From the NCBI GenBank assembly GCA_001799225.1, contig MGTA01000244.1, positions 290 to 15,843 of the forward strand: a stretch of DNA of 15,554 nt, in the 5' to 3' direction. The notes under the pieces are model-generated. The model was not told where the DNA came from. It was given only the letters and a program-made list of their open reading frames with translations, and did not search any database. Source of the stretch: Deltaproteobacteria bacterium RIFOXYD12_FULL_50_9. GTDB taxonomy: Bacteria; Desulfobacterota; Desulfobulbia; Desulfobulbales; CALZHT01. The first letter of the stretch is position 1, and each line of letters begins with the position of its first letter. Positions 1-9,300 of the stretch are shown here, one piece after another. The position numbers were made by a program, and so were the translations under genes.

Positions 1-1
1 T

Positions 2-226
2 CTGGTTATCACCGATATCATCATGCCGGAAAAGGAAGGGATCGAAACCATCATGGAACTGAAACGGGATTATCCGAATATCAAGATCTTCGCCATCTCC
101 GGCGGTGGTCGGGTCGGCCCGGAGAATTATCTCAAACTCGCTGAAAAAATCGGGGCCCTCCGCACCTTTACAAAACCTTTTGATCGCCAGGAACTGCTGG
201 CGGCGGTAAAACAGGCCCTCGAGTAA
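2..226 (+). CDS. Response regulator receiver (REC) domain, C-terminal part; 5' end outside window
   Basis: The open frame enters from the left edge, so the true start is outside the window. The visible residues hold most of a CheY-like receiver domain: the phospho-acceptor Asp in LVITDIIMP (residue 5 of the visible part), the conserved Ser in FAISGGG at the end of beta4, and the conserved Lys in FTKPF at the end of beta5. The protein stops right after the last REC helix (AAVKQALE), so no DNA-binding output domain follows. It is either a stand-alone CheY-like regulator or the C-terminal REC of a larger hybrid protein; the missing 5' part would decide. A probable terminator follows within 25 nt, so it is likely transcriptionally separate from icd. 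The first Met in view (position 23) lies inside the domain and is not the start. Confidence 0.88.
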   Translation: MVITDIIMPEKEGIETIMELKRDYPNIKIFAISGGGRVGPENYLKLAEKIGALRTFTKPFDRQELLAAVKQALE

Positions 227-249
227 AGTAAATGTCGTTATTATCGTAG

Positions 250-276
250 GGGCGCAGTGCGCGCGCCCTGGTTTTT
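250..276 (+). terminator. Candidate Rho-independent terminator between the regulator and icd
   Basis: GGGCGC (250-255) pairs perfectly with GCGCCC (263-268) around a 7-nt loop, and five T residues follow at 272-276 after a 3-nt gap. It lies 23 nt after the regulator stop and 60 nt before the icd ribosome binding site. A competing small hairpin (CCTG 267-270 with CAGG 277-280) overlaps it. Most likely it ends the regulator transcript. The gap before the T run makes it imperfect. Confidence 0.45.
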
Positions 277-327
277 CAGGCCAGCCCCGCATATAAATTT
301 ATTGTTGTTATCAATATCAACACTTTT

Positions 328-332
328 GGAGG
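328..332 (+). promoter_or_regulatory. Ribosome binding site that sets the icd GTG start
   Basis: GGAGG sits 5 nt before GTG at 338. No comparable site precedes the in-frame ATG at 257, which would add 27 residues unlike any isocitrate dehydrogenase N-terminus. Confidence 0.85.
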
Positions 333-337
333 TACTT

Positions 338-1555
338 GTGGCAGCGCAAACAATATCGATTAATCAGGATGGCTCCATCACCGTACCGGACAGCCCGGTG
401 ATTCCCTATATCGAAGGTGATGGCACTGGCCCTGACATCTGGGCCGCCAGCCGGAAGGTTATGGATGCTGCAGTCAGCAAGGCCTACGCCGGTAAGCGGC
501 AGATCGCCTGGCTTGAGGTGCTTGCCGGTGAAAAGGCCAAAAAACTGACTGGCGAATGGCTGCCGCAGGCCACGCTTGATGCTATCACCAAAAACGTGGT
601 GGCCATCAAGGGCCCTCTTTCAACGCCGGTCGGTGAGGGTATTCGCAGCCTGAATGTCACCCTCCGCCAGGTCCTTGATCTCTATGCCTGTGTCCGACCG
701 GTCCGTTACTATCAGGGCGTGATCAGCCCGGTAAAAAATCCGGAAAAGGTCGACATGGTCGTCTTCCGCGAAAACACCGAGGATGTTTATGCCGGCATTG
801 AATGGAAAGCTAACAGCCCGGAAGCAGATAAAATTATTGACTTTATTGACAAGGAACTGGGCAAAAAGATCCGACCGGCCTCGGGCATCGGCATCAAGCC
901 GATGAGTGCTTTCTGCACCAAACGCCTGGTCCGCAAGGCCATCGCCTACGCCATAACCAATAACCGGCCTACGGTCACCCTGGTCCATAAAGGCAATATT
1001 ATGAAATTTACCGAGGGGGCATTCCGCAACTGGGGCTATGAGCTGGCCCGTGAGGAGTTTCCCGGCCAGGTCATCACCGAGCAGGAGTTGTGGGATAAAT
1101 ATAACGGCAAGCAACCGGCAGGCCTGGTCGTTATCCAGGACCGGATTGCCGACGCCATGTTCCAGCAGGTGCTGCTACGGCCCTCTGAATACTCCGTCCT
1201 CGCCTTGCCCAACCTGAATGGCGACTATATCTCCGACGCCCTGGCTGCCCAGGTCGGCGGACTGGGAATTGCGCCGGGCGCCAATATCGGCGACGGCTTC
1301 GCCGTGTTTGAAGCGACTCACGGCACAGCCCCTAAATATGCGGGTCAGGACAAGGTCAACCCGGGTTCACTGTTGCTATCCGGGGTCATGATGCTTGAAT
1401 ATCTGGGTTGGAACGAACCGGTTGCCATGATCCAGAAGGCGCTGGAGACTACGATCTCCCAAAAGACTGTGACCTATGATCTGGCCAGGCAGATGGAGGG
1501 CGCGACCGAACTCAAGTGCTCCGCCTTTGCCGATGCCATCATCGGTAATATGTGA
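338..1555 (+). CDS. icd: Isocitrate dehydrogenase, NADP-dependent
   Basis: Catalyses oxidative decarboxylation of isocitrate to 2-oxoglutarate with NADP+ in the cytoplasm (TCA cycle). The 405-aa product aligns by eye along its whole length with E. coli Icd (416 aa). Landmarks are IPYIEGDGTGPDI near the N-terminus, GPLSTPVGEGIRSLNVTLRQ with the isocitrate-binding Ser at residue 104 (the residue phosphorylated by AceK in E. coli), RPVRYYQGVISPVK, FRENTEDVYAGIEW, LVHKGNIMKFTEGAF, NLNGDYISDALAAQVGG, and the coenzyme-binding stretch FEATHGTAPKYAGQDKVNPG typical of the NADP-type enzyme. The start is GTG at 338 with GGAGG 5 nt upstream; the longer ATG-257 reading adds a hydrophobic stretch unrelated to the family. 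It is flanked by a terminator-like hairpin upstream and a convergent operon downstream, so it is probably monocistronic. Confidence 0.97.
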   Translation: MAAQTISINQDGSITVPDSPVIPYIEGDGTGPDIWAASRKVMDAAVSKAYAGKRQIAWLEVLAGEKAKKLTGEWLPQATLDAITKNVVAIKGPLSTPVGEGIRSLNVTLRQVLDLYACVRPVRYYQGVISPVKNPEKVDMVVFRENTEDVYAGIEWKANSPEADKIIDFIDKELGKKIRPASGIGIKPMSAFCTKRLVRKAIAYAITNNRPTVTLVHKGNIMKFTEGAFRNWGYELAREEFPGQVITEQELWDKYNGKQPAGLVVIQDRIADAMFQQVLLRPSEYSVLALPNLNGDYISDALAAQVGGLGIAPGANIGDGFAVFEATHGTAPKYAGQDKVNPGSLLLSGVMMLEYLGWNEPVAMIQKALETTISQKTVTYDLARQMEGATELKCSAFADAIIGNM

Positions 1556-1606
1556 GGAATCCCCCAAAACCGTAACAAGGCAACAATCCTGTTGGCGACC
1601 TACCTG

Positions 1607-2692
1607 TCAACCGGACAATGCTAATGGATGACAATTTTCAGCAAGTTCATTTATGTTATTACACACGGCATCAAGGCTTTTATTCGATATTAATGCATTG
1701 TTGAAGGCGGTTTTACAGATTGAGGCAAGTTCGTTGACGTTAAAACTCTGAAAAGCGGTTATCAGACGAAATTCATTCGTTAAATTCGTATTAAAAATAA
1801 GCGGATCATCAGTGTTGAGGGTAACTTGGCAGCCAGCATTAAAAAGAGCGCGAAATGGATGTGTTGCTATTGATGACGAAATTCCAAGACAGACATTTGA
1901 ACTTGGGCAGAGATGTAAGTATATGCCGCGACAAATTATCTCTTTAATCAAATCACTTGATTCCCAGGCACGCACTCCATGTGAAATATTCTGAACATTC
2001 AATATATTCATAACCTGTAAGATGCTTTCAGGACCACAAAACTCGCCCGAATGCGCTTTGAGGCGAATACCAGCCCTCTTTGCCAAGGCAAAGGCCTCAA
2101 CAAAAACTTCCGGGAGACCTAAGCGTTCGTCACCATAAAGGTCCACGCCGTCAACAATATTCCTTCCTTCTATGCTTCTTAAACTAATTGCCCGTTGCAA
2201 CAGGTCTATGACTTTTTCTTCGGAGCGTCTCCGGCTCAGGCCGGCGATGATGCGTACTGTAATGTCATGGTCGCTTTCAGCTGCGGTTCTGCCGCGCTGA
2301 ACTGCCTGGAGTATTTCCTCTATTTCAAGGCCACGACCGGAATGAAAATGCAGGGAAATACTCATTTCCACGTATCGAACATTCTGTACTGCAAGATCTG
2401 ATAGTACCTCATACATATGCCGTTCGATCAACTCTGGGGTGCCAGTCGTCGGCAAAATGTAATCGGTAAATATCTTTTCAAAATCACGAAAAGTTGAGAT
2501 CTTAGTGCGCCACCAAGGCGGGAACTCCGGCAGGCTTCTACCCTGAGGATGAACGGCCTTAATCGTTTGCCAGCGAAACGCCCCTTCAAAATGCAGGTGA
2601 TATTCTGCTTTTGGAACTTCTCGAATGAATGTTTCTGTCTCCTTGGCAAGTTGCACGGCAGATTGATTATTCCTATTCAGTTCCGGTTTCAC
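1607..2692 (-). CDS. Adenosine deaminase-family amidohydrolase, last gene of the RiPP-like operon
   Basis: A 361-aa protein of the zinc-dependent adenosine deaminase family, which hydrolytically deaminates adenosine or related purines. All signature residues are visible: KAEYHLHFEG with metal ligands H32 and H34, substrate-side GVDLYGDE (G187), KAHSGE with H214 and catalytic E217, ISHGVR with H238, CPSSN (262-266), and LNTDDP with D295 and D296. Length matches bacterial Add (about 330-350 aa) plus a short N-terminal extension. The start is GTG, overlapping the glycosyltransferase stop (GTGA) with GAGG 7 nt upstream, so translation is probably coupled. Its place at the end of a peptide-modification operon suggests either a nucleoside-type tailoring substrate or a salvage role for a by-product such as 5'-deoxyadenosine from the radical SAM step; both are inference. 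The gene is visibly AT-richer than icd. Exact substrate unknown. Confidence 0.85.
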   Translation of the reverse strand: MKPELNRNNQSAVQLAKETETFIREVPKAEYHLHFEGAFRWQTIKAVHPQGRSLPEFPPWWRTKISTFRDFEKIFTDYILPTTGTPELIERHMYEVLSDLAVQNVRYVEMSISLHFHSGRGLEIEEILQAVQRGRTAAESDHDITVRIIAGLSRRRSEEKVIDLLQRAISLRSIEGRNIVDGVDLYGDERLGLPEVFVEAFALAKRAGIRLKAHSGEFCGPESILQVMNILNVQNISHGVRAWESSDLIKEIICRGIYLHLCPSSNVCLGISSSIATHPFRALFNAGCQVTLNTDDPLIFNTNLTNEFRLITAFQSFNVNELASICKTAFNNALISNKSLDAVCNNINELAENCHPLALSG

Positions 2693-3828
2693 GAATTTTC
2701 CTCTATCGTATCAAGGAATAGGCTTTCAATTGATGAAATATACCGGTTAAAGGCTGACGCACAATCCCAGGATGCATTGCCAGCCTGGTTCGCCAAGTGT
2801 TCCGCTAAATCGGTTGTTGCTGTCTTTGAATCATCAAATGATATGGGGAATATTGCTGCCGTAGCAGTTCCCAGATCAATTCCATGCTTTAGATAACTGC
2901 TCGGCAAGTCGGCTGTATCAGTTATGACTGGCGTGCCACAGGCCAGGGATTCAAGAACAAGATTAGAGAACATCGAAAACGGTAATTGACCGTTGAGATG
3001 GAAAATGCCGTCAAAGGAATGTAGCAATGCCGGCATGTCCCATGAAGGTACAAATGGTCGCCAGACAGTTCTGTCCCGAAGGGCTTGGGGAACGGAATTT
3101 CTGAAATCCTTCAGACCGATTCCCTGGGATACGACGGTAAGCTCTAATTCCCCCCCAAGGTCAGACCAGATGTTGATGACTTGTTGCCAACCTTTATGGC
3201 GCCAATGGTAGTTGGCTTTTCCAACCAAGGCGAGAGCAAGACGCCCTTTCTTTTGATGTTTTGCTGGGTTGAAGGCTGAAGGATCAGGAACATATGGCGG
3301 TAATACTTTGACTTGATCGGTGTAGCGTGAAATATGTGCTCGGTTGTCCACATCGGTGACCACACAGTGCGCCGCACCAAGAGCCTTTGCAATAACATTA
3401 GGCCAGACATTCTTGAGCAGAAATTTATGAATATCCGAACCGCCGTGCATCAATACAAGGGGTATGCCGGTTAACCGGCTGAGTTGAAACGCCACTACCC
3501 CATATGGCACAAGATAGCCGCCGACAATAAGATCTGGTCTTGTTGTTTCGACGATTTCGAGGGCTTTGTCTAAAAGGGATATTGACCGGTGACTGTCATT
3601 TGGAATATGCCAGGGAACGTCCTGATCCGCCCGATGAACGAACACGCCGGGCAGATCGGGGGCCCTGCCGGCATTTGGAATGGAGTAATGTTCATCAATG
3701 CCATAAGCATCCGTCACCACATGGATGGTATGGCCTCGTCCGGCCAAGGCATTGGCGAGCCAATACGTTTTTGCCGCGATTCCACCCTCAAGCGGCGGAT
3801 ATTTGCTTATGTAGAGTATGTTGGCCAT
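2689..3828 (-). CDS. GT4-family glycosyltransferase (GT-B fold)
   Basis: A 379-aa retaining glycosyltransferase of the GT4 type, transferring a sugar from a nucleotide-sugar donor. The N-terminal Rossmann half starts ILYISKYPPLEGGIA, with the acceptor-side Gly loop at 15-16, and contains LVLMHGGSDIHK (124-135). The donor half begins near residue 196 with ALALVGKANY and carries SNLVLESLACGTPVI (288-302), the family E-x-x-A/S-C-G-x-P-V signature; E293 fits the nucleotide-sugar ribose-binding Glu. No signal peptide or membrane segment is evident, so it is a cytoplasmic enzyme. The start overlaps the asparagine synthetase end by 22 nt, and its stop overlaps the deaminase start by 4 nt, which ties it to the operon. 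By analogy with MftF in mycofactocin it may glycosylate the peptide product, but the acceptor cannot be read from sequence. Confidence 0.85.
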   Translation of the reverse strand: MANILYISKYPPLEGGIAAKTYWLANALAGRGHTIHVVTDAYGIDEHYSIPNAGRAPDLPGVFVHRADQDVPWHIPNDSHRSISLLDKALEIVETTRPDLIVGGYLVPYGVVAFQLSRLTGIPLVLMHGGSDIHKFLLKNVWPNVIAKALGAAHCVVTDVDNRAHISRYTDQVKVLPPYVPDPSAFNPAKHQKKGRLALALVGKANYHWRHKGWQQVINIWSDLGGELELTVVSQGIGLKDFRNSVPQALRDRTVWRPFVPSWDMPALLHSFDGIFHLNGQLPFSMFSNLVLESLACGTPVITDTADLPSSYLKHGIDLGTATAAIFPISFDDSKTATTDLAEHLANQAGNASWDCASAFNRYISSIESLFLDTIEENS

Positions 3829-5558
3829 ACCCGAGCCAGATAAGAGTCCTGGGGAGGGAGATCGGAATGATGGTCCCAGCCTTTAAAAAAAATATGCTCA
3901 AAAAGGTCGAACAGCAGCAGGTTCATTTTCGATCCGAGGATGGCCCCGTAAGGATGCCCTGCAAGGTCTTCGGCATTGACCGCCCGTTCTACTTTTTCAT
4001 TGACCGCCTTATCAAGGTTTGCAAGGGCGGAAGGCATCCCCATCTTTTGGCGGGTCAGGACTGTCTCCAGCCCTAATTTCTGAAAATCCTGCCGAAAAGC
4101 ATCCCGAAGGATTCCCTTGGTTGTTTGCTTGTTCGGCACCTTATATTCAATGGGAAGACTCATGGCCCACTGCGAGAGATCGTCTTCGAGATATAGCGGC
4201 CTGATCTCCATGCCGAAGGCACCTGCGGAACGGTCAACACTTTGGAGATGGTAATTGGAAAGCCCACCCTTAAGTAAAAAATCAAATAGGTTTTTTTGAT
4301 AGACGGCCTCGTCTTCCGGCTGAGGGAACAGACTGTCCACAACTGAAGTAAGCGCGGCATTATCTTTTACAGCAGCTAAATTTTTCCGAATCCGATCAGA
4401 AAATCCAAGGGGATGAGTATACATCCAATAATATCCGCCGAACAACTCGTCGGCACCCTCGCCTGAAAACGCTACCTTGACATGTTTGGAAATGTATTGC
4501 GAAAGGATATGAAAGGCCAATCCGCCTTGGATGTGGAAGACCCCACCGGCCATAAGCCCCTCGTAATGGGCCACATAGTCCGGTAGCCAACGCCAATAGT
4601 CGTCGCTTGTCACAATATATTCATGGTGGTCGGTCTTGAGGGCTTCGGCCACCTGTCTGGCGGCAAGGAGATCAGGAGTTTCGTTGCTATCGGCCAGGGT
4701 AAAGGTTTGAAGTTTTCTCCCTGAATGCCGGCCGGCCGCTAAGGCAATGGTCGAGGAATCGATACCGCCGGACAGAAAAACACCTTTGTCCATTTCTCCA
4801 TGGCCAAACATTCTCTCAACGGCCTTGAGGATCGTTTGCCTGGTTACGCTAACCGCTTCCTCATAGTCAGGTTCCGGTTGGCCGTTCACAAAGTGCGCTT
4901 TGGGGATTTCGCCAAAGGTGCTGGTCTGTTCCCGGCCGGCCTCATTAAAAACAAGCACCTGCCCCGGTTGCACTTGATAGATGTTTTCAAAAAAAGTTTG
5001 CTCGGGAGAACTGACATACCCGAATACGCGGGTTTCTTGGAATGAGCTCTGATTGAGAATCGGATTTATGCTCGGATGGGCCAGTAGACCCTTGATTTCC
5101 GAACTGACCAGAATTCGACGCCCATGCCGGGTAAAATAGAGAGGTTTGATGCCGAATCGATCGCGGATCAGAACAAGATCGGCTTTGTCCAGGATGGCGA
5201 TGGCAAACATGCCCTTAAGCAGCTTGGCAAATTGTGGGCCATGGACACCATAAAGACAGGAGATGAGTTCCGCTTCAAGGTCGGTATTGGCAACTATTCC
5301 AAGATTGTTAAGTTCTTTCCAAAGTTCGAAGTAGTTGTAAATTTCCCCGTTTAATAAAACTATTCGGCCGGAATGGGGATCATGATAGATCATCGGCGCC
5401 TTGGAATCGCCGAAAATGGTCAGCCGACAGGCGGCAACGCCATGATTCCCGTGACAACATATCTCCAGGCTGTCCGGCCCGCGATGATGCACAGCCTCGG
5501 CCATGGCGCGGAGTACTTCCGGCTGAGCTTCATTATAGGTGACGACTATTGTACACAT
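3807..5558 (-). CDS. asnB: Asparagine synthetase (glutamine-hydrolysing) family protein
   Basis: A 583-aa class II amidotransferase/AMP-ligase. The N-terminal Ntn glutaminase is complete: nucleophile Cys2 after Met removal, HHRGPDS (24-30), R45, LLNGEIYNY (N70, G71) and NTDLEAEL (D93). The synthetase half has the ATP-pyrophosphatase loop LSGGIDSS (262-269) and the second motif FSGEGADELFGGYYW (364-378). In the family it adenylates a carboxylate (aspartate) and transfers ammonia from glutamine. It starts 2 nt after the preceding stop. Its place in a peptide operon recalls the AsnB-like macrolactam synthetases of lasso clusters, but those often lack the glutaminase Cys. Here the glutaminase looks intact, which favours true amidation, either of aspartate or of a peptide carboxylate (D26, E29 or the C-terminus are options). 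A simple metabolic AsnB role is possible but unlikely given the packing. Confidence 0.88.
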   Translation of the reverse strand: MCTIVVTYNEAQPEVLRAMAEAVHHRGPDSLEICCHGNHGVAACRLTIFGDSKAPMIYHDPHSGRIVLLNGEIYNYFELWKELNNLGIVANTDLEAELISCLYGVHGPQFAKLLKGMFAIAILDKADLVLIRDRFGIKPLYFTRHGRRILVSSEIKGLLAHPSINPILNQSSFQETRVFGYVSSPEQTFFENIYQVQPGQVLVFNEAGREQTSTFGEIPKAHFVNGQPEPDYEEAVSVTRQTILKAVERMFGHGEMDKGVFLSGGIDSSTIALAAGRHSGRKLQTFTLADSNETPDLLAARQVAEALKTDHHEYIVTSDDYWRWLPDYVAHYEGLMAGGVFHIQGGLAFHILSQYISKHVKVAFSGEGADELFGGYYWMYTHPLGFSDRIRKNLAAVKDNAALTSVVDSLFPQPEDEAVYQKNLFDFLLKGGLSNYHLQSVDRSAGAFGMEIRPLYLEDDLSQWAMSLPIEYKVPNKQTTKGILRDAFRQDFQKLGLETVLTRQKMGMPSALANLDKAVNEKVERAVNAEDLAGHPYGAILGSKMNLLLFDLFEHIFFKGWDHHSDLPPQDSYLARVWPTYST

Positions 5559-5560
5559 AA

Positions 5561-6367
5561 TCAGTCTCTGGCAGCCAAGGCCTTCATCGCCGCCACAGCA
5601 CCGATGAGGGCCAGTGAAGCGCCATCGTCAAGGTAGTGATATGGCCAGTATCCCGAAGGGAGTTGCGTTTTGTGCAGCCAGCTAAGTGCTCTCTCCAGAA
5701 TGGCGGGATCAACCTTGTCGCTCCAACGGGACAAGCCCCAAAGCACTACCCCGGTGGACCAAGCTTCACTGCCAATTGGATGCCCTTTCCAAGGAGCAAA
5801 ACCACCATCAGGGTTTTGATCTTGCGTAAGATGGGCTATGGTCTGGCCGATAAGCTCATCTTCCCGGTCTTGGGGCATTGCCAAGAGATAAAAACCTGCT
5901 TTATATGACAACCGGACCGGGCCACGGAAATCACGAGCCCATTCGTCTTGCAACCAATCAATATCTTCCTTCTTAACGGCTTCCGGAACCAGAGATGAAA
6001 TTAATGCAGTGATCGGAATCCGGGCCTGATCACGCGGGTGTCGGCCCCATCCGCCCGTGGGTAGGCGAACATTGTTTAACCAGTTTGTGGCCGCCTGCAC
6101 AACGGGATCGTCCTGGCCCTGCACCAGACGGATGCAGCCTATAGCCCAAGCAGTCTCTTCAGGATCAGACCATCCGCCATCCGGTCTCTGAGATTGGATA
6201 AGTTGGTCAACCGCCTGGCGAAACAAATTTACTGATTCATTATTGCCAGCCAATAAGAGTGCAGTAGCACCCCGAGCAAGTCGAACTGATTCGAGCGATC
6301 TGAAGATGGCATTATCAAGAAAGGTTATGAGCTGGCCAACAGCCGTAACGATTATTCTGTCAGGCAT
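5561..6367 (-). CDS. Alpha/alpha-toroid protein with prenyltransferase/squalene-cyclase-type repeats
   Basis: A 268-aa protein built from repeats of the prenyltransferase/squalene oxidase kind (helical pairs with a G-G/Y-W/F turn). Four units are clear: RPDGGWSDPEETAW (61-74), RLPTGGWGRHP (101-111), NPDGGFAPWKGHPIGSEAW (185-203) and LPSGYWPYHYLDDGAS (236-251). The length is well below real triterpene cyclases (600 aa or more). A stretch YLDDGA (246-251) resembles the cyclase DxDD acid motif but lacks its first Asp, so terpene cyclase activity is doubtful. Such short toroids can serve as binding scaffolds or as subunit-like prenyltransferase relatives. There is no signal peptide or membrane helix. 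It lies 2 nt from both neighbours (metallo-beta-lactamase-fold gene upstream, asparagine synthetase downstream), so it is an operon member; substrate unknown. Confidence 0.8.
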   Translation of the reverse strand: MPDRIIVTAVGQLITFLDNAIFRSLESVRLARGATALLLAGNNESVNLFRQAVDQLIQSQRPDGGWSDPEETAWAIGCIRLVQGQDDPVVQAATNWLNNVRLPTGGWGRHPRDQARIPITALISSLVPEAVKKEDIDWLQDEWARDFRGPVRLSYKAGFYLLAMPQDREDELIGQTIAHLTQDQNPDGGFAPWKGHPIGSEAWSTGVVLWGLSRWSDKVDPAILERALSWLHKTQLPSGYWPYHYLDDGASLALIGAVAAMKALAARD

Positions 6368-6369
6368 GA

Positions 6370-9300
6370 TCAGAGTGCATTTGGGGGAAGGGTCCGTAAC
6401 TCCCGTCCGATATCATAAAGTTGCCTGAGCTGCGTCTGGCGGACATCGGCTGGCGTTGCCTTTATGCATGTTTTACAAATATAAAAAATAGCCTCATCCT
6501 GACCGAACCGAAAATAATCAATTTCACTTAATAGACGAGGTTTCTCGCAAAGCGCGCAAAGGAATTTAAATTCACTAAGCGGCTTGCCACTATCAGCATA
6601 ATTATGCAAGAGAATATCCAGCCCGACATCAACCGGCACCATTTGCCATTTTTCCGGTAACCCCTGTCGAAACCGTTTAACAAGGTCAGTACGGATTCCG
6701 CCACGGAGTTCTTCGCCGAATTCACCCATAAGGATAAGTTTCTTCTTTTGTGTTTCTTTGTAAATTTCTCCTAAGAAGCGAATCATACCCATCAGGTATG
6801 GATGATTCTTATCACGAATTAATTCTTCGCAGGCCCTCTTTGGATAATTCTTAAATTGTTGTTTATGCTCATTCTTGTGATCAATCAGAGAGCCCAAGTG
6901 CATAAGTAACACATCGCAATCACGGTATTGTCCTGCAACATCTTTCCAACGAGGTTGATCTGTATATTTTTTCTTACAATCAGCATCAATGCCGGCACCA
7001 GGGCAACAATTTTTATGATATAAATCCTCACCAACCCATTTTGTGTCACCAGTGTAACCAAAACAAAACTCTTCACCGTTAATCTGCGGTGTATTTTCCG
7101 TTGGCTTGATCTTTATTATAAAACCGAAACTATCAGAGATATCGGAATAGTCATCATGGTAGGCAAGGGTCGGCCAGATCTCAATCTCACCATCACCAAC
7201 ATTCGCATTGATATCTGGCAGAATTGGTGCCCAAGGCTCTTTATCTTTTTTAGTAAAGGCAAAACAATAGTTAAAAAACTCCTCGGGTGTATTATTACCG
7301 GGCCCTAAATTACTCAAAAATTCCGGCTCAATTTCTTTACGAATGTCTATGACAAGTGGGTTGATGAACCGGCGCAACTTTGGATTATTGATAATGTGTT
7401 CCAATCGTTGGTAACTTCCCAAAGTCAGAACAACATTAAGTTGTTGCACAATACTTTTTTTACTCTCCAACTCATTAAGCAGTTGCACCATGGATTCAAA
7501 ATCCCAGAGATGGTCCGCATGCGCATGACTGATGAGCACAATATCAACATCCCTCAGACTAAATCCCATACGGAACAGATTCCTGACATAATCAAAACCG
7601 GGATCAATCGCGATACCTAAATCCACCTCTCCTTTGGCGTTTGTCCGATAAATAAAATATCCTCCGCCTACAGATCGACCTTGCGCAGGTGTTAGAGAAT
7701 TCCAGCGTTGCAATCCAAGAAAATGTAAAGCTGCTTTGGGAGGTTCCTGGCATGAATGTTGTTCTAAGTGTTTGGTAAGATGGTCTTCTGTCTCTTGCAT
7801 GATGGATTCATAATCATAGCCGAGCAAATCAAACCTATTTCTCTCTTCAAAGGGGAGTGATTCCTGGTCTCGCGGTATATCATTCTGGCAGGACAAAAGG
7901 CCATCAAAGCTAGATAGGTTAGCCGAATTATTTTTAAAGCAATCTGAACAAACTTTTCCGGGATCATCATTGTGCCAGTGCCAGATAAGTCGCTCGTTGC
8001 ATCTCTTGAGTGCATGTATTTGCTGGTTCTGTCCGAATTCTTTATAATATTCGTCTAAGGCTGCAAGCAATCGTAGATGGTCATTTATTAGTAGCTTGAT
8101 TGGTCTTATATATTTTTTGGAATTTCCTTCGCGTATCTTATTTTTTCGTATATTCCCTTTGAGTTTGTTTTCCGTTTTCGTTCTAAGGTTGGAAAAATCT
8201 TCTTCCTTTTCAAGAAGAATAATGCTCATGTTTTTATAGAAAGAAGATAAGCCGCCTGCGAAATCAGGCAAATCATCTGATCGAAATCTTTCTAATTCCA
8301 ATGTTTTGTTAAGCGCAGATGATCGGTCTTGCCGGATAACAGGTAATTTTGGGCGATGTTTACAGTAAAGTGTGATGATAGATTGAAGAAGAGTTTCAAT
8401 GCTAGCATTCCAATTATCAATGTCACAGGATGCATACTTTATATTTTTGTTAAGTTTTAATAATATTGAAGTGCCACGTTTTAAAAATTGTGCCCATCTA
8501 GAGAAATAAATACGTTCGTCAAAAGAATTATTCTCTATCCAATTCCAGTAGGTTTCTGTAACTATGCCAATGCCTTTACAAAATACATTAACTTCCTTGA
8601 TAATTTCCTGAACTTTTTCTATTTTTTTATTATCTTTCTCTCTTGAGAGCTTATTGATGAGTTTCACGCAACTGTTAGTGCCGATTGTTTTTCCAAGGAA
8701 CCAGGCTGCGATCTGTTCCACTAGTTGCGTTTGATCTGCCGAAGGAGGATATGAGGCAAAAGGCTTCAGAAATGGCTCGTCACAATCCCATTCATCTCGG
8801 AGGAAAATTGTTTTGTAAACATTTTTTAATGATTCTTCTATCTCCTTGGTTGTCCCCAACTGTTGAAATGCATCCAACCTGAAAAGGTCTAAGCGCTTTC
8901 TTAAATTTGGGACAGCCTTTGAATAAATTCCAAATCGAGATTTTTGGGATATCTCGGCAAGAAGTAAACCAGAGTCAAATAATGCCTGCAACGCATGGTA
9001 GCCTAATTGCTGTTTTAAATGGATGGCAGCGCGTTGCAAGGTGGCAGGAAGGATATTTAGGAGAAATTCTAATGAGTTGCTGCTATTTGCAACTACCAAT
9101 TCTTTTTTATCTTGTAAGGTTGTCGCTTTATCAAAAAAACTTTTGATTACCCTATTAAATTCTAATATGGCTTTTTGATTTCGCCCCCTCATATGTTGGT
9201 AAGCCATTCCCATATTCCACCAAATCCAGCGGTCATAGGGCAGACGTTTTTCAACATTCTTTAAATTATTCTTATGGGGAAATATTTCGGCGAGTAGCTG

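Noticed and set aside
257..337. N-terminal extension of icd from ATG 257
   Set aside because: It adds 27 residues overlapping the terminator-like hairpin. GTG 338 has a good ribosome binding site and gives the family N-terminus.
620..1114. 164-aa frame on the - strand inside icd
   Set aside because: Antisense shadow of a clearly coding gene; no family resemblance and no ribosome binding site context.
1581..1594. Small hairpin (CAACA/TGTTG) between the convergent icd and deaminase genes as a terminator
   Set aside because: Only a 5-bp stem with no adjacent T run on either strand; could be chance.
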